Shown here piece after piece: positions 11,901 through 23,700 of a stretch of 64,000 nt of DNA. Source of the stretch: Oryzias latipes (lineage: Eukaryota; Chordata; Actinopteri; Beloniformes; Adrianichthyidae). Below the pieces are notes generated by a model, which made no database searches, had not been told where the DNA came from, and saw nothing but the letters and a program-made list of their open reading frames with translations. The position numbers and the translations under genes are program-made. How positions within the stretch are numbered: position 1 is the stretch's first letter; every line of letters begins with the position of its first letter. Location of the stretch: the NCBI RefSeq assembly GCF_002234675.1, contig NC_019872.2:11405950-11469949 (forward strand). The letters are read 5' to 3'.

Positions 11901-12166
11901 TTCCTTCAAGAGAGACCTGCACAATGGTTTCGCACAGCAGCATCTACCTGAACAGTCAACAGATAGCCCAGGAAGCAGAGGAGATGGAAAGGGAGTGGAG
12001 CGCAAACACAAAGATGGAGAATAGTTCTCGGGACGCAAACCAATGGGGAGAGGACGGTCGAAGTAAAGAATGGAAAATAGATCAAGACAGTGGGGAAGGA
12101 ATAGATAGTAAAAACTATAGTAGCAATGGTAATGTCTGTTCGCTTCTCTTAGAGGATGACACTTAA
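8999..12166 (+). CDS. trat1: TRAT1-like T-cell receptor-associated transmembrane adaptor
   Basis: Exons: 8999-9005, 9436-9543, 9626-9668, 9860-9984, 10303-10361, 11717-12166. All joins keep phase and give 263 residues (human TRAT1 is 186). The start MTEGD gives a very short extracellular end, followed by one hydrophobic segment (about residues 7-27) and an RRR stop-transfer. This is the type III layout of TRAT1, SIT and LAX adaptors. The cytoplasmic part has three tyrosine motifs in the same order as human TRAT1: IYGNI, CYERM (a Y-x-x-M site for the PI3K p85 SH2 domain) and NYASLD followed by a basic KRKKK cluster. In mammals TRAT1 associates with the TCR-CD3 complex and recruits PI3K. The C-terminal tail after NYASLD is longer than human and acidic/Ser-rich. 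Orthology is inferred from motif order rather than overall identity. Confidence 0.75.
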
Positions 12167-15154
12167 AGGAGCACTTTTGTGTCACACAAACATTTTAATA
12201 GAAAACTGCTTCTTTCAAACTATCACAATCTTATGTGAAAAATCAGTTGGATAATGACTGAATTTTGCAAAGTTGAGCAACTTCCTTCCAACTTAGAAAG
12301 GAAAATGTATATTCCCTGTGAAGAAGTAGTAAAATACCTAAGGGGGAAAAAAATAAAAGAAAACCTGTTGGTGACATTTAGAGGTCAAGAACCGTGTGGA
12401 AATTTACAGTTTATTGTGAAACACAGAGAAAAACGTCAGATCATTACAGGAAATGGAAGAACCTTTCCTGTTTTGATGTCTCATCCATCACCAAAAAAGT
12501 TTAACAAAAACTTTCCCCAGAGTAGGCGACATTTCTTTGACAACACTGTTTCCTACAACGGAGTATTAGGGCCACCATAAAATTAAAAAAAAATACATAT
12601 ATAAAAAAATTAAGTTGTAAAAGTTATGAGGAAAAAAGTCATGCTTTTACAGGGAAAAAGCCATGTTTTTTTCAAAAATAAAGTTGGATGAGTGGTAGCC
12701 ACATTAGTTAGGGACTAAATCCATCGATGCAAGCATTTCTGGTGATGCCTTAAGGCTTTGGTTTATTATAAGTCCCATAATCTATTTGAACCTCTGCAAC
12801 TATACTGCCAACAATGGAAACAGCTCACCCACTGGAAATTCACTCCTTGTGGGTCACGAATCGTCTTCTGAAGAGGCCCAGTTTCCTGCTAATTCTTTTC
12901 AGTATCCCTATGATTATAATGAAACAATGTAAACTCACTAAAAGACTCACTAAAAGTGTTTCCTTATTTGTGAAACCAAAGCTGAAGTAACTGTTACAAT
13001 TAGTCTGTGTGTCTCTAATACTTAAACACAATATTAGTTTTTGTTGTTGTTGTTGTGTTTCTTAGTAAACAAACTTTTGCCTCATTAATTCATGAATTTA
13101 ATCTTGTACATTCTCAACTTAGAAGTCATGAAAATTATAATTGTTAACAAGGTTATTTTTCTTGCAGGACAGAAAATATGACTTTTTTTTTTTTACCAAG
13201 GGTCTTTTCATTTTCTTAAGATTCAGTTTTTGCAGAGTTTTTGGAATATGATTTCTGCTTTCCTGCATTCATTAGGGGAAAAAAATCCTGTTTTTCTTTG
13301 GACTGCTGTTGATATTAGGGTCAAATTTTGAATTTTGTTGTTTCTTTTGATCAGATCCTTTTAGCAAATCTTTTAGGTCCCAATAACACCAAAAACGTGA
13401 GCTAAAAACCCTGAGCTTTCCTATTACAGTGTAGTGTAGGTAAATAAGTTATTCTTGTGACACTTTGGTGTCTGGAAAGGCTCTTTTTTTAGCTCAGAAA
13501 GTATTAAAAGATACTAAGCTAAAGAAGTCGGAGCTCAAACTTCAGAACTGTCTTATATTATTTAGTAACGAAAGAGGCTGCTTTTTGGGAGTGTTATCTT
13601 TCAAATTGACAAATGAAGATGATCTTCTTCTACCTTACAGCAATATTTCTGTCATGAAATGGGTCTACGAGCAAAAAAAATTACTCAACCAGAGTTCATT
13701 TAGATTCCTACTGAGAATCTTACAATCACATTTCCACATATTATGTTAGAGTTTGTCCTTGTTGTGAATTTATTGAGTTTTATCAACTTATTTTGCAAGG
13801 TGAATGTTTATGACTCCTGTGATCACATAAGGAAAGAGCAAAATAGAAAAGCAGGCCCCTTAGAGTCAAAAATTCTTACCACATTGGAAGATTTTCATTA
13901 AACAAGCAAAAAACAACAACACCAATGGGGTTAGAGAAATGGTCTTACTGAGAATTCTTATTTTCAGATAAACATTCTAGTCATTCTTGTCACTGAGATG
14001 TTTTCTCAAACTGTTTTGTTAATGAAAAACTTTCTTGATAAGATTTTTTTCTTGCAAGACAGATAATCAGACATTTTTTTCTTGAAACAAGAGCTCTTTA
14101 CTTTCTTAAGATTCAGTTTTTGCAGTCCAGATATTCTTGTTGCCTACAGGCAGATTTGTGAGTTGCAGAGTTTCCACATCAGGACCACATCAAGATTGAA
14201 GTGGTCGGAGGTCTCATGAGAACCCTGCAAATATCAACATATTTCATCTTGGTTTTTTCATTATTTTCCTTTCTAACCACAGACAGTGCATTCTTTGACA
14301 TCAAAGAGATAGAAATGAAGAGAACCACGAAGAACACTGTCCTCCGACTGGACTTAAAACAAGTGAAATTCAATCCTTGGTGTGTGTTTCCATCTTTGAA
14401 ATGCCTCTGAATATATTATTGTTTCATTTGTGACACCTAACAGATTACATGTGAGTAGCCAATACTTAGTCTCGTCTTTATTTGTCTTTTCTGTGTATTC
14501 AGAAGTGGATGAGATTACTTACTACTTTCCTTGTTTGGGATTGAACACCATGCACTAAAGAGAATAATACAGAGTCACTGACAAGGAATTTATCATGAAC
14601 CATCTCCAGCTTTTCCCCTGATTTAAGTCCTTCTATCTTTTTCACTCATTTCAAACAAAACATTTGAGTTCCCAATAACTCTAAAATTAAAAGTTCAATA
14701 GTTTCAATTTTAGGATTACCTTTTTAGAATTTTGAATATAAAAATGATCACAATTAGACTTTTGCTTTAATACTGTCCATAAATCCTTTTATAACATTTT
14801 CATGGAACTGTCTTTTACTCCAACTTGTCATTTAGAAAAATGAGCGAGTATAGTATAACCTTGATTATCCTACTATTGCATGGCGTTCTGTGTCTGCTTG
14901 TCACAGAAGTTTAAAGATTGACATCATTTCAGAGATTAAAATTAAATTTTACATTTTCATGAAAATGATGAATTTTAGTTTAGTTCAGGACTTTTACCAC
15001 AATGTCTACATAGGGACTTCTTGGCTAGTGGAGAAAACCTAAAAGTACCGAAAAAATAACCGGACGCATGGCAGAAGTTCAAAACCTGAGCTTCTTCAAT
15101 CCCACATCCCAGAAAAATGAGAAAGGGGAATTGTGTTCTCCAGCAAATGTGTGT
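12167..15154. other. TRAT1 3' UTR and spacer with repeat fragments
   Basis: A polyadenylation signal AATAAA at 12677-12682 probably ends the TRAT1-like mRNA. The open frame at 12254-12580 lies within this UTR. Fragments of a CACTGCAAAAA-ended repeat occur at about 13140-13235 and 13930-14125; both end in CTTAAGATTCAGTTTTTGCAG-type termini and are related to the element at 40862-41147. No gene seen. Confidence 0.5.
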
Positions 15155-15158
15155 TTAA

Positions 15159-15690
15159 AGTCCCACTCCGATCATCGTTTTTCTATTTTCAAAGCATTCC
15201 CTGAAGTCTTTTAATTTTAATTATGCTGTTTGTGGCCCAAATTTAAAAACTTGTTTCATAGGACATAGTTTCTGCAAAACGGCAGTAGTTCATTAGATAT
15301 TTTTCTCTGAGTTGTGGACAGAACTTTTGGCCCAGAGTGAGCCCACCCTTACTTCCCAGCATTTATCTGTTTACATGCTCTCCTGTTAGCCTACTGCTCC
15401 TCACAACTCCAACATAACATTACCGGTAAAACAAAAATAGCGAGACATATCGGAGCTGTCCAGCTGTACAGTTTGGAGCCAGATGGCACCTCAGATGAGG
15501 AAAACAAAGACATGAATTTGTTTGTCTGCAAGTGGATCTATCAGAATGGTGCACAGCATGGAGTTTGTGGCCCGCCAATTGCAGCTACTACACCATGTAG
15601 TACTGCTTTTGGCAGTAGCATCTTTGTGGCAGATCCTGGTTTATAATGATTTGAATAAAGAAATATCCAAAAGTCAGCAATTATAAGCTG
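15159..15690 (+). mobile_element. TTAA MITE family copy 1
   Basis: Starts TTAA (15155-15158) then AGTCCCACTCCGATCAT. It shares the interior words ctcacaact, TACAGTTTGGAGCCAGATG and GATTTGAATAAAGAAATA with copy 6 (33878-34412). The right terminus with TTAA is missing or decayed, so the right limit is approximate. Confidence 0.65.
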
Positions 15691-16123
15691 AGGTAATTGC
15701 ACCACCAGAGGGTGGGACAGTCATTAACATGTGCACTGCCATGATTTAACCACAAGAAGAAGAACAAAGGAACTCATACCAGGTTTGTTTGCCCTAAATT
15801 TTAAGTCTTTTCATAGTTTTACCTCCTTTCTTGATGACAAATTTCACATTGAAATTCTAGACACAAAGAGATGTGAGGGCATGTATTGTTTTCCCTGCAG
15901 AGGCCAACAACAGTAACCAACATGGAACATGCCGGTGATCATTTTTGAAAGAACAATCACTGCCTCGGAAAGTGAAACGGTCACAGGACTCTGTTGACCC
16001 ATTTTTTCCACAAAATGTAGAAAGACACACCAAAAGACAGGTTTAAAAATGTGAGAAATTTTGTTTTATCTGCACTACAAATAGCAATATAAATTGCAGA
16101 ATAATTATATTTTATTTTGCCAT

Positions 16124-16145
16124 CCATCCATCCATCCATCTATCT
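16124..16145. repeat. (ATCC)n microsatellite
   Basis: About five tandem CATC/ATCC tetramers passing into ATCT units. Confidence 0.8.
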
Positions 16146-16615
16146 ATAAAAGAATAATAGAAACTGTATTTGTACTTGTATTTTTGAAATAAAAAATTAG
16201 ACTAAGATTATTTCCCTCTCGAATAAAATATCGTTTTTTTGACAAAAATGTCACTTGATTTAAATTAATTAATTAGTTAACTCGCATAGTTACAGTTATT
16301 TACACTTTTTTAATACAGATTAAGATTCAAACTTTATTTCAGGATAGTAAGCAAAAAGTAAAGACAGAGTAAATCCTCTTCACAGGAAGAGACGATCTTT
16401 GTTCCAAACATGGCAGCGCGCTTGTGAATGTCATGCTCCTAAGATCCTTTAGCTATCAGACTCTGTTTGGTTTAGAAATAATTGAAACTTGCTTTTAAAT
16501 CAAACGTTTCAAAGCACTTTCGGAGTTTTTGAATTTCAGGTCTACTACACTGAGTGAGTCCAGTTTTAACGCCGTCGTTGATCGTCACATTTCCTCCTCC
16601 GAAGCAGCAGCAGCC

Positions 16616-18283
16616 ATGGATGCCGACCAGCAGCTGAGAAACGTAAGCCTAATAATCACATTTGTAATCCTTATGGAAAAGAAAATCCAAACCGAGACTT
16701 GATAACGTTTCTGTATTCCAACAGCTGAGGGATTTTCTCCTGGTTTACAACCGCATGACTGAAATCTGCTTTCAACGGTGTTCGAGCAACTTCAACTACA
16801 GGAACCTAACAATGGATGAGGTACAGCAGACACATGATATTCAATGGTTAGCGACAGGGAGACAGTTTAGCTCAGAGGCTTTCTAAATCTGATAGTAATA
16901 GTTGATAGATCAGAGGTTTGCAACCTTCCACACTTAAGAGACATTCAATCATTCAGGTCAATTTTCCACTGACAGAAGAAAACGGAGCCTCAAAGTCTCA
17001 ATCCACCCTTTAGAAAAATAAGACACTGATTTATATTCATGTTACCACTAAAAGAAATATACATGAGCATTGTTTTGCAGCATTAATAATATGTTCATAT
17101 TAAGATTTTTTTTTCTAAATAAGAAATAACTCTTGACAGTGGTTCACGTGACTTCCTTTCAAAATAAAAGACATCCTGTCTCACATAGATCATCTCAATA
17201 CAGCAAATGTGGTAGTGATTTTTTTTTTTAAATTGTTGTTTTTTATGGTGCATCTCTGACATAGATTTCTAACCAAAGTTAAATCGGAGCTAATTAAGTG
17301 ACCCTTGCCATATTTTTTAAGCTATAAGGCACTTAAAAATACTTGAATTTGTTCAAAATTAGAAAATCTGCCATACAATTCAACTTTAGTATGATTTCTG
17401 TTTGTGCTTACTGACCTCCAATTGACTTTCTGTGGCACAAAAATCTGTCAAAGTGTTTTAGTTCGACTTTGTTAAACTGTGAAGCCACACTGCATGATGG
17501 ATTGTCAGAGCATTATGGGTACTGTAGTCGGTGACCTGGTGGAGTGATATGTACTGTTCTTCAACTGTTGGTGAATGAATTGGATAAAGTTTGAGATAGT
17601 TTACTTTACTGCTTCCTGACTTATTAACTTTAGTTTTCTTGAACCAGAGAGCTACAATGGAGGGGTCAAAGAGCCACAGGTTGCAGACCTCTAGGATAGA
17701 CCATATTAGACGTTATGGTTGTGAATTATTGTTTTTGCAGGAACGCTGTGTGGATAACTGTGCAGGGAAGCTGATTCGCACCAACCACCGCCTCATGAGC
17801 ACCTATGTGCATCTGATGCCTCGCATGGTGCAGCGCCGCATGGAAGAGCTGGAGAGCAAGGCTGCAGAGAACGCCCAGGCAACCGAGGGGGCGACCGTAC
17901 CTGCGGGGGTCGGACCTGCAGAGGCATCACAGTCCCAATTCAGCCCGTCTGCCTCCACACAAGTGCCTCCCTCTGCGCCTGAAGTTGCATCAGAGATACA
18001 AAACTCAATTCTGGTGCCAGCCAAATTAGACATTCCAAGTGAAGGGACAAACACAGCAGTCAAACTTTCCGCTGCAACTCCAGTCACTCCTAATATTGAA
18101 ACTTCCCATCCACAGGGATTTCCTCAACCAACTTTAGCGGAATCCCAAAGAGATTTTGGAATCAGACAAGCATCTTTATCAGAAAATCTGCTATCAGAAG
18201 CTTCTTCTGTTTCCAAATCAGAAGCATTGGCTGACCAGAAATCGTCCTCACAGGTTTCACCTCTTCCTGGACAGCAGTCTTAA
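16616..18283 (+). CDS. timm10b: TIMM10B, mitochondrial inner-membrane translocase subunit Tim9b/Tim10b
   Basis: Exons: 16616-16642, 16725-16820, 17741-18283, in phase, 221 residues. Small Tim chaperones of the intermembrane space carry hydrophobic carriers to the TIM22 complex. The family signature, twin C-x3-C, is present as CFQRC (exon 2) and CVDNC (exon 3), with the expected helical spacing. The start [14 protein letters not shown] matches TIM10B proteins. After about residue 95 the frame continues for some 125 residues rich in Ser, Thr, Pro, Ala and Gln, whereas human TIMM10B is 103 residues in all. Intron 2 carries a hAT element (16911-17693). Polyadenylation signal at 18664-18669. Confidence 0.92.
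16911..17693. mobile_element. hAT-type non-autonomous element in TIMM10B intron 2
   Basis: The left end CAGAGGTTTGCAACCT is matched by the right end AGGTTGCAGACCTCTA (inverted). Flanks TGATAGAT (16903-16910) and GGATAGAC (17694-17701) agree at 6 of 8 positions, fitting an aged 8-bp hAT duplication. A relative starts at 24808 in ILK intron 1. Confidence 0.65.
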
Positions 18284-18663
18284 GCATCAGATGGTTTTTG
18301 AGCATCAGTGGAGACTGGAGACACTAGCTTTTGGGTCAAAATGATCCTAGATATTCAACACATAGATATGTGAACATCCATCTTTCAAATCTTTTATAAA
18401 TACAAGAGTCCATCCTTTTCTCTGTACTTTGTTGTCATTTTCTTTCTTCCGAAACCTATTGTCACTGCTTAAAAAGGACAAGTCTATCTGGTCAAAATCA
18501 AACATAACTAGTTGACCCATAATAATATAATTGTCAAATCATTTCATATCAAAGTAGTTGGGACTTGGTGATCAGACTAGTAACGTATGGCTCCTCACCT
18601 TAATGTCTGTGTTTTTGTTTTTTTTTCCTTTACATTATTGTGTTTTTAAGTCACTGTCAAAGC

Positions 18664-18669
18664 AATAAA
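18664..18669 (+). terminator. Polyadenylation signal, TIMM10B
   Basis: AATAAA 381 bases after the TIMM10B stop. Confidence 0.6.
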
Positions 18670-20189
18670 AATATATGAAATGACCCAATTTGTTCTATAG
18701 GATAAACTACTCTCAACAACTGGAATTGTTAAAGAAAAGGATGTTGCTGGAAAATAAGAGCCAAACTTTAATTTATTTTATATATATATTCAGTTAAATG
18801 TGTCACTTAGCAAGTCTGAAACTTCTTAAAAGCTGATTTTTTTAAACAATAAATCAAATGCTTTTTTTAGCAAAAAAAAAAAAGACTGACATTTTTACTG
18901 TACAACTATGTATTTTTCCATCAAATTTGCATTTGCAACTTAATTTGCAAGCATATATCATATTAAGGATGTGAGTAGAGTTCATGACCTTTGTCATGCA
19001 GCTCTTATCTGTCCTCGTAATTTGCTTCCTGTTATTTTGTTAGCATCAATCGCTCGTACCCAGGATGTGGAGACACTCAGAGTAAACTGTCATAATTCCT
19101 CTTAAAGGAGCATTTATGAGCAGCTGCCACATTTCAGAAATTTAGAGAAGCTTAGTCTTTAGGAAGCAGATAAGAGTATTTCATTCTAAGGTCTGCCAAA
19201 ATAACTTAGTTTGGCAAAACAATGAAAATTTAGATCTGTTGGATTTTACAATTCTCAGTTCATCAAAATATCAAATGGCAAGTATAAATACACAGAAAAA
19301 AAAGAGATGAAATAATTGTCGTGCCAATGTTTTTTGTTGTGTGACAGAAAGTACTTGTAGATATGAATACTATGCTTCTATTGTAATGCTGGATTTGATG
19401 TTATATATAGTGAACGTTTTTCCCCCACAAAGAATAAAAAATGTGAAATGAAGTACTTTAAAGACAAACTATAATTTTAAACAACTAAGGACTTAATTTT
19501 TGAGCCGAAAAAATAAATATTTTTTGCAGAAACCAACTAAGTACCTTGAACTTTCCACCTATAGATAGGAAGCTGAGAGGTGGTTAGAACCCCAGCTGAT
19601 CTCACCTGGTGAGAACACTTGCAAAGGGGGAAAAGCCCAGCAAAAATGAGTTTCTTCTGACTCCTTCTATAACATATGCTTCCAAACTCTAAAGGAAAGT
19701 CATTTGTATTTTGAAAGGTCCCACAACCCCCCCCCCCCCCCCTCTTCCTTCTGGTAAGAGATATGGGACATTGAACAAAGTGCAAATCCCCTAATGTTTT
19801 ACCAAAATATGCATGGTGGGTTGAATTGACAATCTTATGGTGTAAATGATTTTATAAATGTGTGGATGAATAAAGTGAATGTGTATGGGCATACTATAGC
19901 TTTGGGTGTTTTTTTAGTACTATGATGACACACTGCAAAGGTGTTTTTCATTGTTGTTTTTATTTATAATGATGGCATTCAATATATTAATATATTTAAT
20001 TCCATTATTTTTGGTTTTAAAATTTGTTTTTTTTTTCTGTTAAGATTATTGTTTTTCTGTGAGAACCCTTTCTAAACATCTGTGGCTTTTAACCTCACCC
20101 AAATTCAGAATCTTATTTACGCAGGAAGTTGCAGTGTCAAATTTCCTCCAGCAGGAGTCGCTATTCGCGGCCGTCAGAGCTAGAACTGC
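18670..20189. other. TIMM10B-ILK spacer
   Basis: AT-rich, with a C-homopolymer at 19727-19742. The frame at 19537-19785 shows no coding character. No gene or convincing repeat boundary seen. Confidence 0.4.
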
Positions 20190-20304
20190 ACGAGTTACCC
20201 GCATCAAACTGGAGCGGCGGGGCGTGGACTCAGTCCTTGAAGGAAAAAAGGGAGAGGAAAAAAGGAGCAGGGAGGACAGAAACAAGTCAAGAAAAGGACG
20301 ACTG
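20190..20304 (+). promoter_or_regulatory. ilk: Probable non-coding first exon of ILK
   Basis: A local rise in GC (about 20155-20305, GGAGCGGCGGGGCGTGG) leads to a strong donor ACTG/gtaagc at 20304/20305. The ILK start codon lies in the next exon, whose acceptor is at 20758. A non-coding first exon of this kind is usual for ILK. The transcription start is not determinable; about 20190 is a guess. Confidence 0.5.
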
Positions 20305-20794
20305 GTAAGCTTTTCAACCAACTTTTGCGTGTTTTAGATGAAGATAATATTTAACAAAGTAGTCGAACTGTGTCCCGTTAGCTCAACTTTTTTATGATAA
20401 ACTGAAGGGTAATTGGTCAGCCCAACTGAGTCTGCGTAGAAAGATAAATAAAGGTAGGAACAAAAATGGGAAAGTCCATTTGAGCACTTTCTAGTTTTTA
20501 GCTAGCCGTCTATTTGATCATAGACGTTTTAACCCACAGACGGTGTAAAAGTTACACTTTAATGGAGCATAATGGCTGCTTTTCGTCAAAAGTGAACTCA
20601 TAATAACTAATTTAATTAATAAGTTTTTAATTAAACTTGTTTGTAAACGGTTTAAACTTATAACACAAAACATCTAGACTGAAGTGATGTAATAATACTA
20701 ACTAATAGTTGAAACACTGTCAAGTTTTATAAAGTAGGCTTGTAATGATATTTCTCAGGCTCCATGGTCCCTTTTTAAAGTCTGAAGGGTGAAC

Positions 20795-23700
20795 ATGGAT
20801 GACATCTTCACACAGTGCCGAGAGGGAAACTCTGTGGCTGTTCGTCTGTGGCTGGACAACACTGAGAATGATCTCAACTTGGGGTAAGCGGATATTTTCT
20901 GGTGGAGGAGGGGGCTTGTTTTACCTGAATTCATGAGTTCTGGGGGAAATACCTGACCACAGACATGTTGTTTAGACCCACTCCAATGAAAATCGTCTTT
21001 TTGTTTTCTCGTGATGGAGAACTTTTTTTTTTTTTTTTTTAATCATCTTAAAGTTGCATTTCTGTGTAGTTTATTTAAAACGTTGTGAAGCAGGAGCAGA
21101 TGAAAAAGTGCGGCCGGATAAAGCCAGTCAGTGACATAATCGCTCCAGTCGGCAGGCCATAAGCTCTGCTCCACTCTGTTCCAATGGATCCACCTGCAGA
21201 CAAAGAGGCCCACATACATCCCATGTACGTCTTCTTTTTTCTCGTCCACATGGCTGGATAGCTCCAAAAGTGCTAGCCATTTTTGTTGCACCGATAATGT
21301 TAGGTTGGGGGTGTAAGGAGCTGTAAACTAGCAGAAAAGCGTGTAAATAAAGGTATGATGGGAAATGAGGGAAGGCTTACTCCGCGCTATCAGGCCCACC
21401 CACAACTGAGGCAAATGTCTAAATGAACCACCGCGAGCGACTCTACAGAATCTATGTCCTAGAAAACAATGTTTTTTTTCTTCCTTTTTGCCTTAAAACT
21501 ACATAATTGTAACTAAAAGACCACTGAGAATGTTGTTAAAATAGATCAAATCATTATTGGAGTGGGACTTTAACCCCAAACAACAGGTTAAGACTTGATA
21601 AAAACAACATGTTGGATTATTTTGTTGTTGTTGTTCAAAATAGAAAGCGCCAGACACTCAGGTGTGCTCATACAAAGACATTCTTGGCATTTTGGAGGCG
21701 CTAGAATAGTTTCCACATTGTGCTCTGGTCTGCAGAGTGGCTCAGCATCACTCAGCTGCAGGCTTCCAACTTTTTCCCCAATGATGTCATCTGGAAACAT
21801 TTCTGTTAAAATGACAGGAGGTTGTTGCTTCTACTACAGTCATGAAAGGAGGCGGTCTTGACTTTATCCAGAACCGTGCTGAAGATCACAGATAAACCCT
21901 AGGTATACAGGTGCTCATAAATGCTCCAATTTCAGATAAAAATTGTGTTTTTAACATGTTCTTGTGGCATTTTTCTCAAGATGGACATTTATTAGGAAAA
22001 TGAAGCATAAAATTGCATTTATGAGAAATTGTGGTAAATCAGGAACAGACGCAACAATGCAATTGGGAAAAATTGTTGCAGTGACCTAAAAGCTTCAATC
22101 GTCAGGCCACAAACTTGCATCCATTTGTAGAAGACTAAATCCAGTGTTGGGTAAATTACTTCTAAAAACTAATTATTTAAAAAAGTAATTCACTACTTTT
22201 AGTCGTTACTTTACTTTTTTCCCTCTCCTTTACAGATTCTCAAGGGAAACACAGTTTGCACAAACAAGGTCCTCTTGGATTTCAGTTAACTTTTACTTTT
22301 AAAGCAATGACCTCGTGCAAAGTATGAACCTGGTTGAAGACATAACCTGGTTTTATTAGACGACAGTGTGAAAAATGACACAAGAATAAGCAACAACCTA
22401 TGAAGTTTATGCCACTGCTCAAAGTAAGCTGTGGAAAAAAACTGTTAAGCCTATTTTCATATCTAGCAAATCTGAAATGAAGCCACTCTTTTGAAAACAC
22501 AAAGAAGTATTTAATGCCTCATGTTCAATTTCTCAGACTTTGGGTTTTTCATTGCAATAAGTTGCACCTGTCTCTCTCTATGCTTGCCCTTTGTGCACAG
22601 TTCTGGCCTCTGCAGGTCTACGTTCTGTGGAGCGAACTCATATTGACCAAAGACGCAGTAGACAGCGTGCAGCGTAGAGAGAAAATAAAGTAAGAAAGGG
22701 TGAATTGAGATAGAAAAGAAACGGCTTCCAGGAGGGACCGGCTCTTGTCTTTGACACCAAACAGCAGACTTTAGAGATGTTTCATTCATCAGAACATTGG
22801 GCGGGTCTCTTCCCTGCTGCTCACCTGCTGTTCGTCTGGGATGAGAAGACTCCTTGCAGCATCTCTTTTCGTCTCATTCTTGAGGCAGTTAGGAAAGCAA
22901 CGTGCCTGCAGCAATGAGGGCATGTCTGTACTTTGAGCGATCCCCAAATCTGCGTGTGCATATGACGCCAGTGATTCCATTTTTGTTTTTTTAAATCAAC
23001 CTCTGTCGCGTTTCATTTAACCGAGAAAAAATGTCAGAGCCTACAAACCTTTCCAAGTAACGAAGTAATGAGGGTTTCTATAGTCCAGTAATTGTAATTA
23101 ATGACCAAAATTTGAACTGTAATTTGTTACATTCCTCCATTTCTGACAAAAGTAAGTAAATTACAGTAATTATTTACGTTGTAATTTGTTACCCACTGAC
23201 TAGATTCATGTTGTTTCCCTCGTCTGAGCTGGTAATGTTGGGTTGAGGTGTGATGGGCTGTAAGATAGCGAGAGAGCTTGTAAATAGACTGATGACGTCC
23301 CGTCCACAACTCAGAGGCAGATTTCTAATGAACTCCTGCTGCTCTGCAGAAACTAAAGCCCTAAAAAAAACATTTTTTTTGTTGTTGTTTTTTATTTTGC
23401 CTAAAAACTCCATGAATATGATTAATAAAACAAAACATAAAAACAATGGGAACACTTTTACAATCTATCAAAAGATGATCAGTGGGACTTCAAGCAATAA
23501 TGAATGTTATCTAATACAGACTAAGAAAAAGAATATGAGATGTTCACAAAAATGCCTAAATATCTATCAAAATAACAATGATGTCACCTTTTAGACTCGT
23601 TCTCTCCTTTTTCACGGATTGGTCGGAGGACTTTATCTCATTCTTGGACCAAGCCATATATGTACAGTTTGTTGACATTGACTATCAGGGCTGCTAGCCA

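Noticed and set aside
12254-12580. 108-residue open frame after TRAT1
   Set aside because: It lies between the TRAT1 stop and the polyadenylation signal, with no splice link and no recognisable domain, so it is most likely 3' UTR.
20059-20337. 92-residue open frame over the ILK first exon
   Set aside because: It crosses a strong donor at 20305 and is not linked to the ILK frame. The exon is better explained as 5' UTR.
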